Positions 1 through 8,561 of a DNA stretch of 64,000 nucleotides are shown here, piece after piece. The number at the start of each line of letters is the position of its first letter. Within the stretch, counting starts at the first letter, position 1. Origin of the DNA: Vibrio syngnathi. GTDB lineage: Bacteria > Pseudomonadota > Gammaproteobacteria > Enterobacterales > Vibrionaceae. The position numbers and the translations under genes are program-made. The stretch is from assembly GCF_002119525.1 (NCBI RefSeq), contig NZ_CP017917.1, positions 682,001-746,000 of the forward strand, in the 5' to 3' direction. The notes beneath the pieces are model-generated. The model saw nothing but the letters and a program-made list of their open reading frames with translations. It ran no database searches and was not told the DNA's origin.

Positions 1-1
1 T

Positions 2-883
2 GCCGATAAGTTTAATGTCTTCGTTGATCGGCTCCATCAAATGATGCAAAACGTCACTCAAGTTTCTACCGCGATGAACAGCGGTGCCGAGCATGCTAAT
101 ACCAGTGCGATGAAGCGCAGTGATAGTGTAAGCAGGCAACAAGATGAGATCACGATGGTGGCAACGGCTGTGACAGAAATGGCGACAGCAACAGCGGAAA
201 TCGCCACGAATGCTGAGAGTACGGCAAAAAGTGCGACTCATTCGGTGGAGTTGAGCGAGCAAGGCTTCCAACAGATGGCTAAAAGCCAATCATCGATCAA
301 TGATCTCGCTACTGAGCTAACAAGCGCTGTGTCTATCATCAGTGAGCTTGAAGAGCATGGTCAGCAAATCGCGTCTATCTTAGCGACGATTCGTGAAATA
401 GCGGAGCAAACGAACTTACTCGCGCTCAATGCGGCCATTGAAGCGGCTAGGGCAGGCGAACAAGGTCGAGGCTTTGCAGTGGTTGCTGATGAGGTTCGTG
501 TGCTTTCTCAACGTACTCATGCTTCAACAGAAGAGATCGAAGACAAGATCAAACGCTTACAACAAGCGACCAATGGTGCGGTGAAAGTGATGACGCAAAG
601 CCATGATATGGCGAAAACAAGCGTACACGATGTGGATATGGCCGGAGAGAGCCTAGCTCAAATCCGTGAAGCGATTCAGATAATCAGTGATATGGCGACT
701 CAGATTGCTTCTGCCGCTGAAGAGCAGTCACTGGTTACTGCCGAAATCAATGCGAATACCGAATCTGTTCGTGAAGTGAGTGATGTGATGGCAGTTGATG
801 CGACCGATGCGGTTTCACAAGCCGATCAGCTAAGTCATTTAGCGAGTGACTTGAAACGAGAGTTGTCACGCTTCAAGCTTTAA
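2..883 (+). CDS. Methyl-accepting chemotaxis protein, C-terminal part
   Basis: The frame is open from the first bases of the window, so this is the 3' part of a longer gene. What remains is the cytoplasmic signalling half of a chemoreceptor, which controls the CheA kinase through CheW. The highly conserved hairpin tip is visible ([19 protein letters not shown], then [12 protein letters not shown]), flanked by long Ala/Ser/Thr/Glu-rich coiled-coil helices. The protein ends in the basic-hydrophobic tail KRELSRFKL typical of Vibrio receptors. The sensor domain and membrane segments lie upstream of the window, so the ligand cannot be inferred. An internal ATG at 41 is not the true start. A terminator follows the stop. 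Confidence 0.95.
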   Translation, partial: ADKFNVFVDRLHQMMQNVTQVSTAMNSGAEHANTSAMKRSDSVSRQQDEITMVATAVTEMATATAEIATNAESTAKSATHSVELSEQGFQQMAKSQSSINDLATELTSAVSIISELEEHGQQIASILATIREIAEQTNLLALNAAIEAARAGEQGRGFAVVADEVRVLSQRTHASTEEIEDKIKRLQQATNGAVKVMTQSHDMAKTSVHDVDMAGESLAQIREAIQIISDMATQIASAAEEQSLVTAEINANTESVREVSDVMAVDATDAVSQADQLSHLASDLKRELSRFKL

Positions 884-918
884 TCGATATTGCAGAAAAC
901 AACATAGGTTTAGAAACT

Positions 919-956
919 AAAGAGCACAGACAGTAATAGGCCTGTGCTCTTTCTTT
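919..956 (+). terminator. Rho-independent terminator after the chemoreceptor gene
   Basis: An 11-bp perfect stem (AAAGAGCACAG with CTGTGCTCTTT) around a 12-base loop, followed by a T-rich run. It lies between two convergent genes and could also serve the lipase gene on the other strand because the stem starts with A residues. Confidence 0.8.
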
Positions 957-974
957 AATAGCTTCAAATGAGTC

Positions 975-1778
975 TCAGTGCTTATCAAAGAAATCCTTAT
1001 TGCGAATATATTTGCTCATTAAGTGGTAAGAGAAAGGTCTGATCAACCAACTTAAAACAGAGCGCCCAAGGCGTATAAAGGTTGGGGTGTTCTCATAGAT
1101 TCGTCCGTTATAAAGCCAAAGCACTTTACCTACATGCCAATACAACAGAGGTACGGGTGGCATGAAGGTAACGATATCGATGTCACAGCAGATACGGTAG
1201 GTTTTCTTACTCAAACGATAGTGCTTTCGAAAATTCCAATCACCAATCGCAGGTTGGCCAAAGGTCACTATTCGCCTAACACAGCCTGGATACTTTTGAT
1301 CTAGGTAATCAGCGAACACGCAACCAATTGCACCGCCAGAAGAGTGCCCGGTGATAGAAATCCTTTTCCCTTGCTCTAACAAAGGTATGAGCGTCGCTTC
1401 TAAGCGCTCGATAACGTTTAACCCGAGCTTATCTTCATTGCGGCTTGGTTGGCTTTCTTGAAACATCAAATGATAGAAACCCGCATGTATCCGGTAGTTG
1501 AGCCCAACTCTTTTGCAGCTTCTTGTCCATAGAGCAAAGGTAAGCAACCAATCTGAGATACTGTGCGATCCCTTGATAACCACAACCACTTCATCTTTGT
1601 CACTACTCCATAAAACTCGAATCATGGTTTTGCCAAACTGGTTCTTTATGATGCGCTGTCCATTAGGATCAAAACCGTAACGAGTCTGTTTAAAAACTCT
1701 CGGGTAGGCGAGGTTACAAAGAACCGCGTAGCGTTCATATTGGTATCGTTTTAGTGACTTCACGTTTTCATTTCGCAA
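975..1778 (-). CDS. Class-3 lipase-like alpha/beta hydrolase
   Basis: 267-residue protein of the fungal-lipase-like (class 3) family. The nucleophile elbow GHSSG is at residues 144-148 with Ser146 as catalytic serine. A DIV motif at 201-203 followed by PP matches the family's catalytic-Asp region, and a C-terminal His in SYHLMSKYI is a candidate third triad member. No signal peptide is evident, so it is probably cytoplasmic or membrane-associated; substrate unknown. The start is uncertain: an in-frame stop lies just upstream and no ATG is available, so TTG at 1778 or GTG at 1763 must be used. It is convergent with the chemoreceptor gene and seems to be a single-gene unit. Confidence 0.8.
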   Translation of the reverse strand: MRNENVKSLKRYQYERYAVLCNLAYPRVFKQTRYGFDPNGQRIIKNQFGKTMIRVLWSSDKDEVVVVIKGSHSISDWLLTFALWTRSCKRVGLNYRIHAGFYHLMFQESQPSRNEDKLGLNVIERLEATLIPLLEQGKRISITGHSSGGAIGCVFADYLDQKYPGCVRRIVTFGQPAIGDWNFRKHYRLSKKTYRICCDIDIVTFMPPVPLLYWHVGKVLWLYNGRIYENTPTFIRLGRSVLSWLIRPFSYHLMSKYIRNKDFFDKH

Positions 1779-2112
1779 TTTAAGTTACTTAAAACTCTAG
1801 CCTTTGAATGTGAAAAGCACATGAAAACGAAGGAGTGTTTCTTACATTCAACTGAATTAACAACATTTGTTGAATCTGAAAATTGTAATTCGGCCTTTTA
1901 ATCCCTGCGACAACTCAAGATCTACGTATAAGAACCGTACAAGCTGCACTAAATTCATTCTGTACAGTTCGATAATTAATCACTTGAATTAAATGATAAA
2001 ATTTATTGTTGACGAATTTTTTTCATCCGTTAAAGTAAACCTCGTTCTCACGGCTTCGGTCGCTGGGAGATGGTGTTTTACTCTTCAGTAATCAGCATCG
2101 CAGGTTTGCGTT
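1779..2112. other. Intergenic region with the tRNA operon promoter
   Basis: AT-rich 334-base stretch. I see no convincing coding region. The last 100 bases hold the tRNA promoter and a short leader; the first 200 bases show nothing recognisable apart from the upstream region of the lipase-like gene. Confidence 0.6.
2009..2036 (+). promoter_or_regulatory. Sigma-70 promoter of the tRNA cluster
   Basis: A TTGACG -35 hexamer at 2009-2014 and TAAAGT -10 at 2031-2036 are separated by 16 bases. The position, about 75 bases before the first tRNA, fits a strong stable-RNA promoter. Confidence 0.6.
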
Positions 2113-2199
2113 GCCCTGGTGGTGGAATTGGTAGACACAAGGGATTTAAAATCCCTCGGCGTTCGCGCTGTGCCGGTTCAAGTCCGGCCCGGGGCACCA
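2113..2199 (+). tRNA. tRNA-Leu (anticodon TAA), first copy
   Basis: 87-nt type II tRNA with encoded CCA. Acceptor GCCCTGG pairs with CCGGGGC. The anticodon loop TTTAAAA sits between AGGGA and TCCCT, giving anticodon TAA at 2147-2149, and the T-arm contains GGTTCAAGTCC. First gene of a five-tRNA transcript. Confidence 0.96.
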
Positions 2200-2283
2200 T
2201 CTATCTTGTTTCTACTTTTTAGTAGAGTGATGAACAAAGAGTGGTTCTCTTTAAACACTTCAATATATTTTTATATTGATAAA

Positions 2284-2357
2284 GGCGCCTTGGCAGAGTG
2301 GCTATGCAGCGGATTGCAAATCCGTGGACCTCGGTTCGACTCCGGGAGGCGCCTCCA
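2284..2357 (+). tRNA. tRNA-Cys (anticodon GCA), first copy
   Basis: 74-nt tRNA with encoded CCA. Acceptor GGCGCCT pairs with AGGCGCC and the loop TTGCAAA gives anticodon GCA at 2316-2318. It follows tRNA-Leu after an 84-base spacer. Confidence 0.96.
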
Positions 2358-2409
2358 TTCTCTTTCTCTCTTTTATGAACAAGAAGAGATAAGCAAGAAG
2401 AATGAAATT

Positions 2410-2485
2410 GCGATACTAGCTCAGTTGGTAGAGCGCAACCTTGCCAAGGTTGAGGTCATCGGTTCGAACCCGATGTATCGCTCCA
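2410..2485 (+). tRNA. tRNA-Gly (anticodon GCC)
   Basis: 76-nt tRNA with encoded CCA. Acceptor GCGATAC pairs with GTATCGC. The anticodon stem CAACC/GGTTG encloses TTGCCAA, giving anticodon GCC at 2443-2445. Confidence 0.95.
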
Positions 2486-2565
2486 AATTTTGTAATGTTG
2501 ATTCATTTTGACATTAAGATGGTGTTTTACTTTTCAGTAATCGGCATCGCAATAAAGAATTGCGT

Positions 2566-2652
2566 GCCCTGGTGGTGGAATTGGTAGACACAAGGGATTT
2601 AAAATCCCTCGACGTTCGCGTTGTGCCGGTTCAAGTCCGGCCCGGGGCACCA
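2566..2652 (+). tRNA. tRNA-Leu (anticodon TAA), second copy
   Basis: 87-nt tRNA nearly identical to the one at 2113; the differences are in the variable arm. It is preceded by a diverged copy of the same leader that precedes the first tRNA-Leu, so this is a duplicated cassette. Confidence 0.96.
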
Positions 2653-2716
2653 TCTATTTGATTGTTACCTTGTTTGGTAATACTCAAAAGAGTTGTTCTC
2701 TTAAAACACTATTGAA

Positions 2717-2790
2717 GGCGCCTTGGCAGAGTGGCTATGCAGCGGATTGCAAATCCGTGGACCTCGGTTCGACTCCGGGAGGCGCCTCCA
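2717..2790 (+). tRNA. tRNA-Cys (anticodon GCA), second copy
   Basis: 74-nt tRNA identical by eye to the one at 2284, with encoded CCA. Last gene of the cluster, immediately followed by a strong terminator. Confidence 0.96.
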
Positions 2791-2800
2791 TCATTTAGAA

Positions 2801-2829
2801 AGCCCGATCAGAAATGATCGGGCTTTTTT
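2801..2829 (+). terminator. Terminator of the tRNA cluster
   Basis: A 10-bp perfect stem AGCCCGATCA / TGATCGGGCT with a GAAA tetraloop, followed by a T run. Classical intrinsic terminator 10 bases after the last tRNA. Confidence 0.92.
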
Positions 2830-2870
2830 ACGTCTATAGGAAAGTGATTTGGCTTTTGAATGATTGCTAA

Positions 2871-4058
2871 TCAAAAGGTCCAAATCTGATCAGTGAACTG
2901 CACTTTTTCGATACTGGACAGTAGGTTCAAGCCGTCACGAGAAACCACGGTATCATTAAGCTGAAATTTGCCATTCCCCAGATCATGAATTTGGTATTCA
3001 CTTTTAGGACCATGGGTGATAACCGTATTTGTACCTAAATTGCCAGTCACTTTGTTATCAAATCTATTGAGCTCAACATTCGTGTTGTTGCTGCCTGTTA
3101 ACGTTAGCTTCGTTAGATACTGAGAATGATGGGTATAGGACGTTGCCGGGTCATATTTCATTTTAAATGTACCAGTGAATGTATCGGCAATGTATGCATC
3201 GTAAGTCAATGTTGGAGAGAAAATCTGTTCCACTATTGATTGCGCATCGGGATCTTCTGTCGAAAAGTCGTCACGAGTTTTCACTTGGTAGACCCCCCAC
3301 ATTCCTTTGCCGTTGTATGCACCCCAAAGACCGTAGTAGCTATCAATCACTGCCGCAAAGTACTCTTGATCAACGCTGACTTCTTCTTGCCACTCTTCTA
3401 AAATATCACGGGATGGCGTGTAAGCATGGTGTAACGCTTGTCTCTGTATTGCATTAAATTCTTTTTGAAATTCAGGTAATGCGGTGACTGCATCTTCAGG
3501 TGAGTTGAAAACGCCGATTCCATAGTCGTGGACTAGGTGAAGTATTTCTTCATAAGCGGCGTCACGATGCTCTCTATAATTTTGTTGGACATACCATTCA
3601 CCACCTTCAACTTGAATCTCTTCTTCGAACAAGGGCTGCCCGGCTAATTCATCATTGTATCGTGGATCATCGTAATAATTCATAAGCTTTAGTATTGCGC
3701 CATTGTTGGCCATCGCGTTTGCAATCTCGCGTTTTGAGTCAGTGCTCCCATACTTAGTGCCATCAACAGGGGTTAGATAGTGGTTGAGAACATTGACGGC
3801 TTTGACTATTTGATAATTGCTCAGGCGATCCATAATCAAAATATGGATAGATTTGCCATTCGGGGCATTGACCGCTACATATCGGTTGTAGCCTGCTTGA
3901 GAGTATTCAGCGAATTGAGAGGGAACGGCTTCAATCGTGACCCCATGTACAACTGACGGTGCTGCGTTTGCCTGATTGAATAGCGATTTATTTTGATTTG
4001 AACCGCATCCAATGAGAAAGATAGCTGTCGCTAAGGTAGCTAAAGATAGAGTTTTCAT
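2871..4058 (-). CDS. Lipoprotein of unknown function
   Basis: 395 residues. The start has a lipoprotein signal peptide with lipobox LIGC (Cys18), so the mature protein is probably anchored in the outer membrane. I do not recognise the central family. Around residues 165-180 the stretch EEILHLVHDYGIG resembles the region around a zinc-protease helix but does not have a plain HExxH. The last ~50 residues (ending LLSSIEKVQFTDQIWTF) resemble the beta segment found next to RTX calcium-binding repeats in secreted proteins, though no RTX nonapeptides are present. It stands alone, convergent with the tRNA cluster. Confidence 0.75.
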   Translation of the reverse strand: MKTLSLATLATAIFLIGCGSNQNKSLFNQANAAPSVVHGVTIEAVPSQFAEYSQAGYNRYVAVNAPNGKSIHILIMDRLSNYQIVKAVNVLNHYLTPVDGTKYGSTDSKREIANAMANNGAILKLMNYYDDPRYNDELAGQPLFEEEIQVEGGEWYVQQNYREHRDAAYEEILHLVHDYGIGVFNSPEDAVTALPEFQKEFNAIQRQALHHAYTPSRDILEEWQEEVSVDQEYFAAVIDSYYGLWGAYNGKGMWGVYQVKTRDDFSTEDPDAQSIVEQIFSPTLTYDAYIADTFTGTFKMKYDPATSYTHHSQYLTKLTLTGSNNTNVELNRFDNKVTGNLGTNTVITHGPKSEYQIHDLGNGKFQLNDTVVSRDGLNLLSSIEKVQFTDQIWTF

Positions 4059-4153
4059 GACACACCTTATTATTCATACGAAGTATCAATATACGGAACT
4101 GCAGTGCGTTGTTTAGTGACAGAAGTTACTGTTAGACATACTCATACAATGTC

Positions 4154-6199
4154 TTACAAAGCATTTTGTCCCCATAATTCTTTGCTGTTAGTTGTTTCTA
4201 GAAACACTAGGTAGGCCTGAAGAGTCAACGATGGTTGGTTTTCGAAATTTGCGTTTAGTTGTTTATAAACGAAATTAGCATCGAACTTAGCCAGTTGAGA
4301 GTGAAGCAATGGATCATTAAGAATCAAGCCGATTAACTTGTTACTAGAATCAGTCGCTACTTGTGTCAGTCGATAGAGAGCGGCGTGCTGAATGCCGATA
4401 TACGAATGCTTGACCAATTCTAATAATTGTTGCTCGTCATCGATGTATTTTATTAAGCCGATACTTAAAGAGAGGTTGGGTGATGATGTCAGTGACAAAT
4501 GGTTCAGTTGTATCCAATCATCACCAAGCCAGCCGAGGATGTCGTCGATGTTCTCGGATTTTTCATCTAGTAAGAGTTCTAACGCTAGCTGGCTAAAGCG
4601 TGATGTTTGTGCATCGGAAAAGCTTATATTGTGTCTACATAAGGCAAGAATTAAGGCGTGAAATGCTACTTTGGTTAGATGACTTGTTTTGTCTTCCGAG
4701 CAAAGGCTGCGCAGCCATGCTTTGTTTGAGCAAAGCTCTAGAGCGATCACTTGATTTTCGAGGTCCTCTATTTTTGCTGATCTCTTCGACCGCTTTTTTA
4801 CCGAACCAGAGCTAGATGTGGCGGTAGATATAGCGGCAGAAGTAGCCGGTGAGTGGGCTTGTTTTAATGCATCAAGCGTTGATGTAATAAGTGCTGGTTG
4901 AGGATTAGCATCATTGATTACCGCGCTAATCATTTCATTTGTAGGTGCGGTGCTCGTTGTTGTTCTACTTTTTTCTGAAGAATCCGTAACTATGGTATCC
5001 GATGTCCTTAAAGTGAGTTTTTTCAAATAGCTTTGATGGCTAGCTTTAGGATTTTTCGAAAGGTGTTCAATCAGCAGTCGCTTGATAGCGTTGCTGCAAG
5101 TGACCCGCTGAATTTGTTGACGAATAAAGGCTACGCTGAGTTGTTCGCAAGTTTCAGTCAATAGGCTGCTTAGGCAGTCGAGTTGTTCTGACTCTTCTAA
5201 CTGTGAAAACACTTGATAGAAATGGGGTATAAAACGGGCAAGTTGAAGCTGTTTGTGCTGACTTTCCAAACTGCAAATCAGCAGAAGAAGCGTTGTGGTT
5301 GAATAAGCAACATTGGGTTTATCTTGAAGTTGGTCAATGACATGCAGTTTATCTTTGTTACTCAGTAGCCCTGTGAGTGAGTAGAGCTGCATACCAGATA
5401 GCAGTAACTCAAAATTAAGGTGCTTTAAATCTACTAGGTAATTCCATTTAGCTAATTGATGTACGGAACTCTTTCTTATTGATGAATCTGAATGAGACAG
5501 GCCGTTTAAAAATACCTGCAGATATTCACGACAATCCATTTCAGATAGACGCTGAAATGCGACTTTTTGGCAGCTAATATCAGGGTGTTGTGTGGCTTTG
5601 TACAAGACTATTTTGTCTTGAGTGTTTCTCAAAAAAATCCGACTATCAGCGGTGCTTTTGAGTACGTTGTTTTCATTTAGCAGAGTCGGGGAGTGGCGTG
5701 AAAGTAAAGCAATGAGTTTGCCTTTTAGATCTGGCTCGGGGTCACTCTGAAGCCGATGCAGTAAACGCTGAGACTGTTCGTGATCTAGTTCGTGCTTGTG
5801 ATTATCTAAAATCCGCGCAGCTATCAAGCTGATGTCATCTCCATCATTCCAACCACCGTCCCAGTAGTCGTTCTCGTCGCATACCGCTTCTAATAATATC
5901 GGAACAGCGAGTAGAGAGTGTCGGTTGTTCTCAATAGCCATTAACGATGCCAACTTAATTTCGCTGTCGTCCCAGTATTGATAGCAGTTTAGGATAGGCT
6001 CAATAGGCGCTTCGTTAGCTAAAGCGAGACATTCAAGGCTAGTAAGAACAAGGTCAGGGTTATGGGACTCTAAGTTCTCAATAATCAGGTGTTTAGTGTC
6101 TTGAAAGCCGCTTAATATTTGTGCTGCTAAAACCTGTTCGGAGAGGTTTCCAGTCAAGTAGATGTGTTTAACCTTGTGAAGTAATTTATCTAGAGACAT
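4154..6199 (-). CDS. HEAT-repeat-like protein of unknown function
   Basis: 681 residues without signal peptide or membrane segment, so probably cytoplasmic. The N-terminal ~390 residues are built of repeated helical pairs with the Leu/Ala spacing of HEAT/Armadillo repeats (for example VLTSLECLALANEAPIEPIL, ASLMAIENNRHSLLAVPIL). A low-complexity Ser/Thr/Ala linker lies near residues 400-475 with a basic patch KKRSKRSAK, and more helical repeats follow. Such scaffolds bind other proteins; the partner is unknown. It is divergent from the Idr-like operon with a 135-base shared intergenic region, so a role in assembling or regulating that enzyme is possible but is only inferred from position. Confidence 0.65.
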   Translation of the reverse strand: MSLDKLLHKVKHIYLTGNLSEQVLAAQILSGFQDTKHLIIENLESHNPDLVLTSLECLALANEAPIEPILNCYQYWDDSEIKLASLMAIENNRHSLLAVPILLEAVCDENDYWDGGWNDGDDISLIAARILDNHKHELDHEQSQRLLHRLQSDPEPDLKGKLIALLSRHSPTLLNENNVLKSTADSRIFLRNTQDKIVLYKATQHPDISCQKVAFQRLSEMDCREYLQVFLNGLSHSDSSIRKSSVHQLAKWNYLVDLKHLNFELLLSGMQLYSLTGLLSNKDKLHVIDQLQDKPNVAYSTTTLLLLICSLESQHKQLQLARFIPHFYQVFSQLEESEQLDCLSSLLTETCEQLSVAFIRQQIQRVTCSNAIKRLLIEHLSKNPKASHQSYLKKLTLRTSDTIVTDSSEKSRTTTSTAPTNEMISAVINDANPQPALITSTLDALKQAHSPATSAAISTATSSSGSVKKRSKRSAKIEDLENQVIALELCSNKAWLRSLCSEDKTSHLTKVAFHALILALCRHNISFSDAQTSRFSQLALELLLDEKSENIDDILGWLGDDWIQLNHLSLTSSPNLSLSIGLIKYIDDEQQLLELVKHSYIGIQHAALYRLTQVATDSSNKLIGLILNDPLLHSQLAKFDANFVYKQLNANFENQPSLTLQAYLVFLETTNSKELWGQNAL

Positions 6200-6258
6200 T
6201 TATTCAAGCACCACTGAATTAACAAGTTTGAATAATAACTCTTATCATTTCTAATTGT

Positions 6259-6272
6259 ATGATCCTAATCAT
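6259..6272 (+). promoter_or_regulatory. FNR-like site upstream of the Idr-like operon
   Basis: The palindrome ATGAT-CCTA-ATCAT matches the FNR consensus TTGAT-N4-ATCAA except at the two outer symmetric bases. Its centre is 69.5 bases before the ATG at 6335. A TAATAA sequence at 6293-6298 is correctly placed as a -10 if the site is at -41.5, so anaerobic activation is plausible. A Fur site is an alternative reading of this AT-rich palindrome. Confidence 0.5.
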
Positions 6273-6334
6273 ATCTTTAATGTTTCATGTGTTAATAATA
6301 GGGGTAGATGATAGTAACCTCCGAAGGAATACCG

Positions 6335-7408
6335 ATGAGCATCGCACTAAAAAGCTTGGTAGGAGTGTGTTCTCTTTTTTCTGCAACTCTATACGCCGCT
6401 TTGCCTCCTATAAATATAGATACGGCGAAGGCTGAACTCGGTAAACGTCTGTTTTTTGATACGCGCTTGTCCGGGGATGACTCGATTTCGTGTTCCAGTT
6501 GCCACATTCCGGCGAATGGCTTCTCTTATCCTGAACCGTTAAGCCCGGCGTACACAGGGAGTGATGGGTTTCGTAATGCACCCACACTTATTAACACAGC
6601 CTATAAAGAGGTGTGGTTTCACGATGGTCGGATTGGCACCAACCTAAACGATGTGGTGCGGGAAAATATCACTGAAGACTGGCTGATGAATATGGACATG
6701 CGTTTGATGCAAGAACGCCTCAAACAAGACCCTATATACGTCGAGATGTTTAAAGAGGCTAATCTAGGGGAACCTTCAAATGGCGGTGTGCGCAAAGCCC
6801 TGCCTGAATATCTAAAAACACTGACTTCGAAGAACGTCCCTTTTGACAAGGGTGAGCTTAGCGACTTAGCCATCCAGGGAGAAAAGCTGTTCACAGGCAA
6901 AGCGGGGTGCAGCCAATGCCATAGCGGCTCTCTATTTACGGATGGGAAGGCACACAATACCGGAGTGCCAGAAAATCATGAGATATTTTTAGACCCAATG
7001 CGGCATCAATCTTTTCTTGCCTACAACATGTTTATGGGTGTGCAAGATTACTTAACGTTAAAGCGTGATGTTGGTGCGCATGTTCAAACTCATAAAGCGG
7101 ATGGTAGCGATCGCGGTAAATTTGTTACGCCAACGCTGCGAGAGCTGACTCAAACTGCGCCGTATATGCACAATGGCATGCTGGCCACGCTTGAAGATGT
7201 GGTTGAGTTTTATAATCAAGGCGGTGGCGAGGACTCAAATAAAGACTCTCGACTCACCACGCTTTCCTTAACGGACGATGAAAAAAAGGCACTGGTGGCC
7301 TTTTTGGAGTCGTTATCTGGAGACGTTCTCACGGGTGAAAAGTACGAATGGTTGGATTATGACTTCGACTACGAATACACGGAGGATTGGTCAAATGTTC
7401 GTAACTAA
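6335..7408 (+). CDS. Di-haem cytochrome c peroxidase-like protein (IdrP-type), first
   Basis: 357 residues from the ATG at 6335, chosen because AAGGA lies 6 bases upstream and it gives a clean Sec signal peptide ending near AALPP. It is a periplasmic di-haem protein of the MauG/bacterial cytochrome c peroxidase family with haem sites CSSCH (53-57) and CSQCH (192-196). The family reduces hydrogen peroxide. In iodate-reducing bacteria, two such proteins (IdrP1, IdrP2) accompany the molybdoenzyme and are thought to remove reactive products of iodate reduction. It is first in the operon, and the next gene starts inside its 3' end. Which of P1 or P2 it corresponds to cannot be told from order alone. 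Confidence 0.85.
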   Translation: MSIALKSLVGVCSLFSATLYAALPPINIDTAKAELGKRLFFDTRLSGDDSISCSSCHIPANGFSYPEPLSPAYTGSDGFRNAPTLINTAYKEVWFHDGRIGTNLNDVVRENITEDWLMNMDMRLMQERLKQDPIYVEMFKEANLGEPSNGGVRKALPEYLKTLTSKNVPFDKGELSDLAIQGEKLFTGKAGCSQCHSGSLFTDGKAHNTGVPENHEIFLDPMRHQSFLAYNMFMGVQDYLTLKRDVGAHVQTHKADGSDRGKFVTPTLRELTQTAPYMHNGMLATLEDVVEFYNQGGGEDSNKDSRLTTLSLTDDEKKALVAFLESLSGDVLTGEKYEWLDYDFDYEYTEDWSNVRN

Positions 7409-8561
7409 GCGCTCTGTATTAAAGATGGCACTCTTTATTCTAATTGGGATAACGGGGCTTCCTAATGTTGTTTATGCAAAGTTACAGCTTGAGCCTCTAG
7501 GGGAGGTACCTGTACCTGCGGATAATAAACAAACGCCTGAAAAAATAGAGTTGGGAAAAATCTTATTTTATGACGGTCGACTCAGCGGTGATACGACGAG
7601 CCCTTGTGCTGGTTGCCATATTCAATCTCAGGGCTGGGATTTTCCTGATGACCTTTCTATGGGGTACCCGGGAACGGTGCATTGGCGTAATAGCCAAACG
7701 ATCATTAACGCAGCTTACTACGATAAATTATTCTGGGCGGGCAGCGCTATGTCATTGGAAGCGCAAGCCAAAGATGCAGCGAAAGGTGCGGTCGCGGGGA
7801 ATGGTGAAGATGACATCATGGAAGCTCGTTTAGCATTAGTGCCAGAGTATGTTGAACGTTTTAAGCAAGTGTTTGGTGATGATACACCGAAAATACATAA
7901 CGCTTGGCGTGCTATAGCCGCCTTTGAACGTACGATGATTCAACGTGACACACCAATAGATAACTATTTACTCGGTGACAAAACCGCTTTGTCCGAGTCC
8001 CAACTGAAGGGCAAAGCACTGTTTGAAGGTAAAGCGAATTGCATTGCTTGTCACAACGGGGCTTTGGTATCTGACCAAAAATTCTACAACATTGGCGTAC
8101 CGCCAAGCCCTTGGTGGAATGATGATGGATTAGCACAGATAACGTTCCGATTTGAGCTTTATTCTAAAGGTGTCACCGAAGAGATGTACCGCACTACAAA
8201 GGCCGATCCCGGTGCTTACTTTCGTGCCAAACGCAAAGAGATGTTAGGTAAGTTCCGCACACCGAGCTTACGTTATACGAAGTACACAGCACCATATATG
8301 CACAATGGCACCATTCCTACTTTAGAAGCGGTGATCGACTTCTACGATCGAGGTGGTGTCGCAGATGACGGGCGAACGACTGGGTTTCCTCAGACCAAAT
8401 CTACTTTGATTCAACCTCTAGGTTTAACCGAGCAAGATAAAAAGAACTTACTGAGTTTTGTTGAAGCATTTTCTGGTGAACGGATTTTTATTGAAGAGCC
8501 GACCATTCCAGAATACCAAACGCTATTTACCCAAGAAGAACTTGCTGGAGCAGAAAAATGA
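7395..8561 (+). CDS. Di-haem cytochrome c peroxidase-like protein (IdrP-type), second
   Basis: 388 residues from ATG 7395, which has GGAGG 9 bases upstream and yields a signal peptide (hydrophobic residues 9-27, cleavage near VYAKL). The frame is open further upstream but that part overlaps the previous gene. Haem-binding motifs are CAGCH (71-75) and CIACH (216-220). It is a paralogue of the preceding protein: both share the RLSGD...CxxCH segment and a PYMHNG motif near the C-terminal third, typical of the peroxidase family. It overlaps the previous gene by 14 bases and the Rieske gene by 4, so translation is coupled. Proposed role: periplasmic peroxide or reactive-iodine detoxification partner of the Idr-like reductase. 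Confidence 0.85.
   Translation: MFVTKRSVLKMALFILIGITGLPNVVYAKLQLEPLGEVPVPADNKQTPEKIELGKILFYDGRLSGDTTSPCAGCHIQSQGWDFPDDLSMGYPGTVHWRNSQTIINAAYYDKLFWAGSAMSLEAQAKDAAKGAVAGNGEDDIMEARLALVPEYVERFKQVFGDDTPKIHNAWRAIAAFERTMIQRDTPIDNYLLGDKTALSESQLKGKALFEGKANCIACHNGALVSDQKFYNIGVPPSPWWNDDGLAQITFRFELYSKGVTEEMYRTTKADPGAYFRAKRKEMLGKFRTPSLRYTKYTAPYMHNGTIPTLEAVIDFYDRGGVADDGRTTGFPQTKSTLIQPLGLTEQDKKNLLSFVEAFSGERIFIEEPTIPEYQTLFTQEELAGAEK

Larger units (their letters stand above)
2069..2790 (+). repeat. Duplicated Leu-Cys tRNA cassette
   Basis: The leader beginning GATGGTGTTTTAC (2069 and again 2519) plus tRNA-Leu and tRNA-Cys occurs twice, with tRNA-Gly between. Spacers have diverged more than the tRNAs, as expected after an old tandem duplication. 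Confidence 0.8.

Noticed and set aside
1498..1680. Small plus-strand frame inside the lipase-like gene
   Set aside because: Antisense shadow of a well-supported gene, with no ribosome site or recognisable domain.
2119..2511. 130-residue open frame across the tRNA cluster
   Set aside because: It is read through three tRNA genes; the product is an artefact of tRNA sequence.
7278..7394. Upstream extension of the second peroxidase gene
   Set aside because: It overlaps the first peroxidase in another frame; ATG 7395 has a good GGAGG site and begins the signal peptide.
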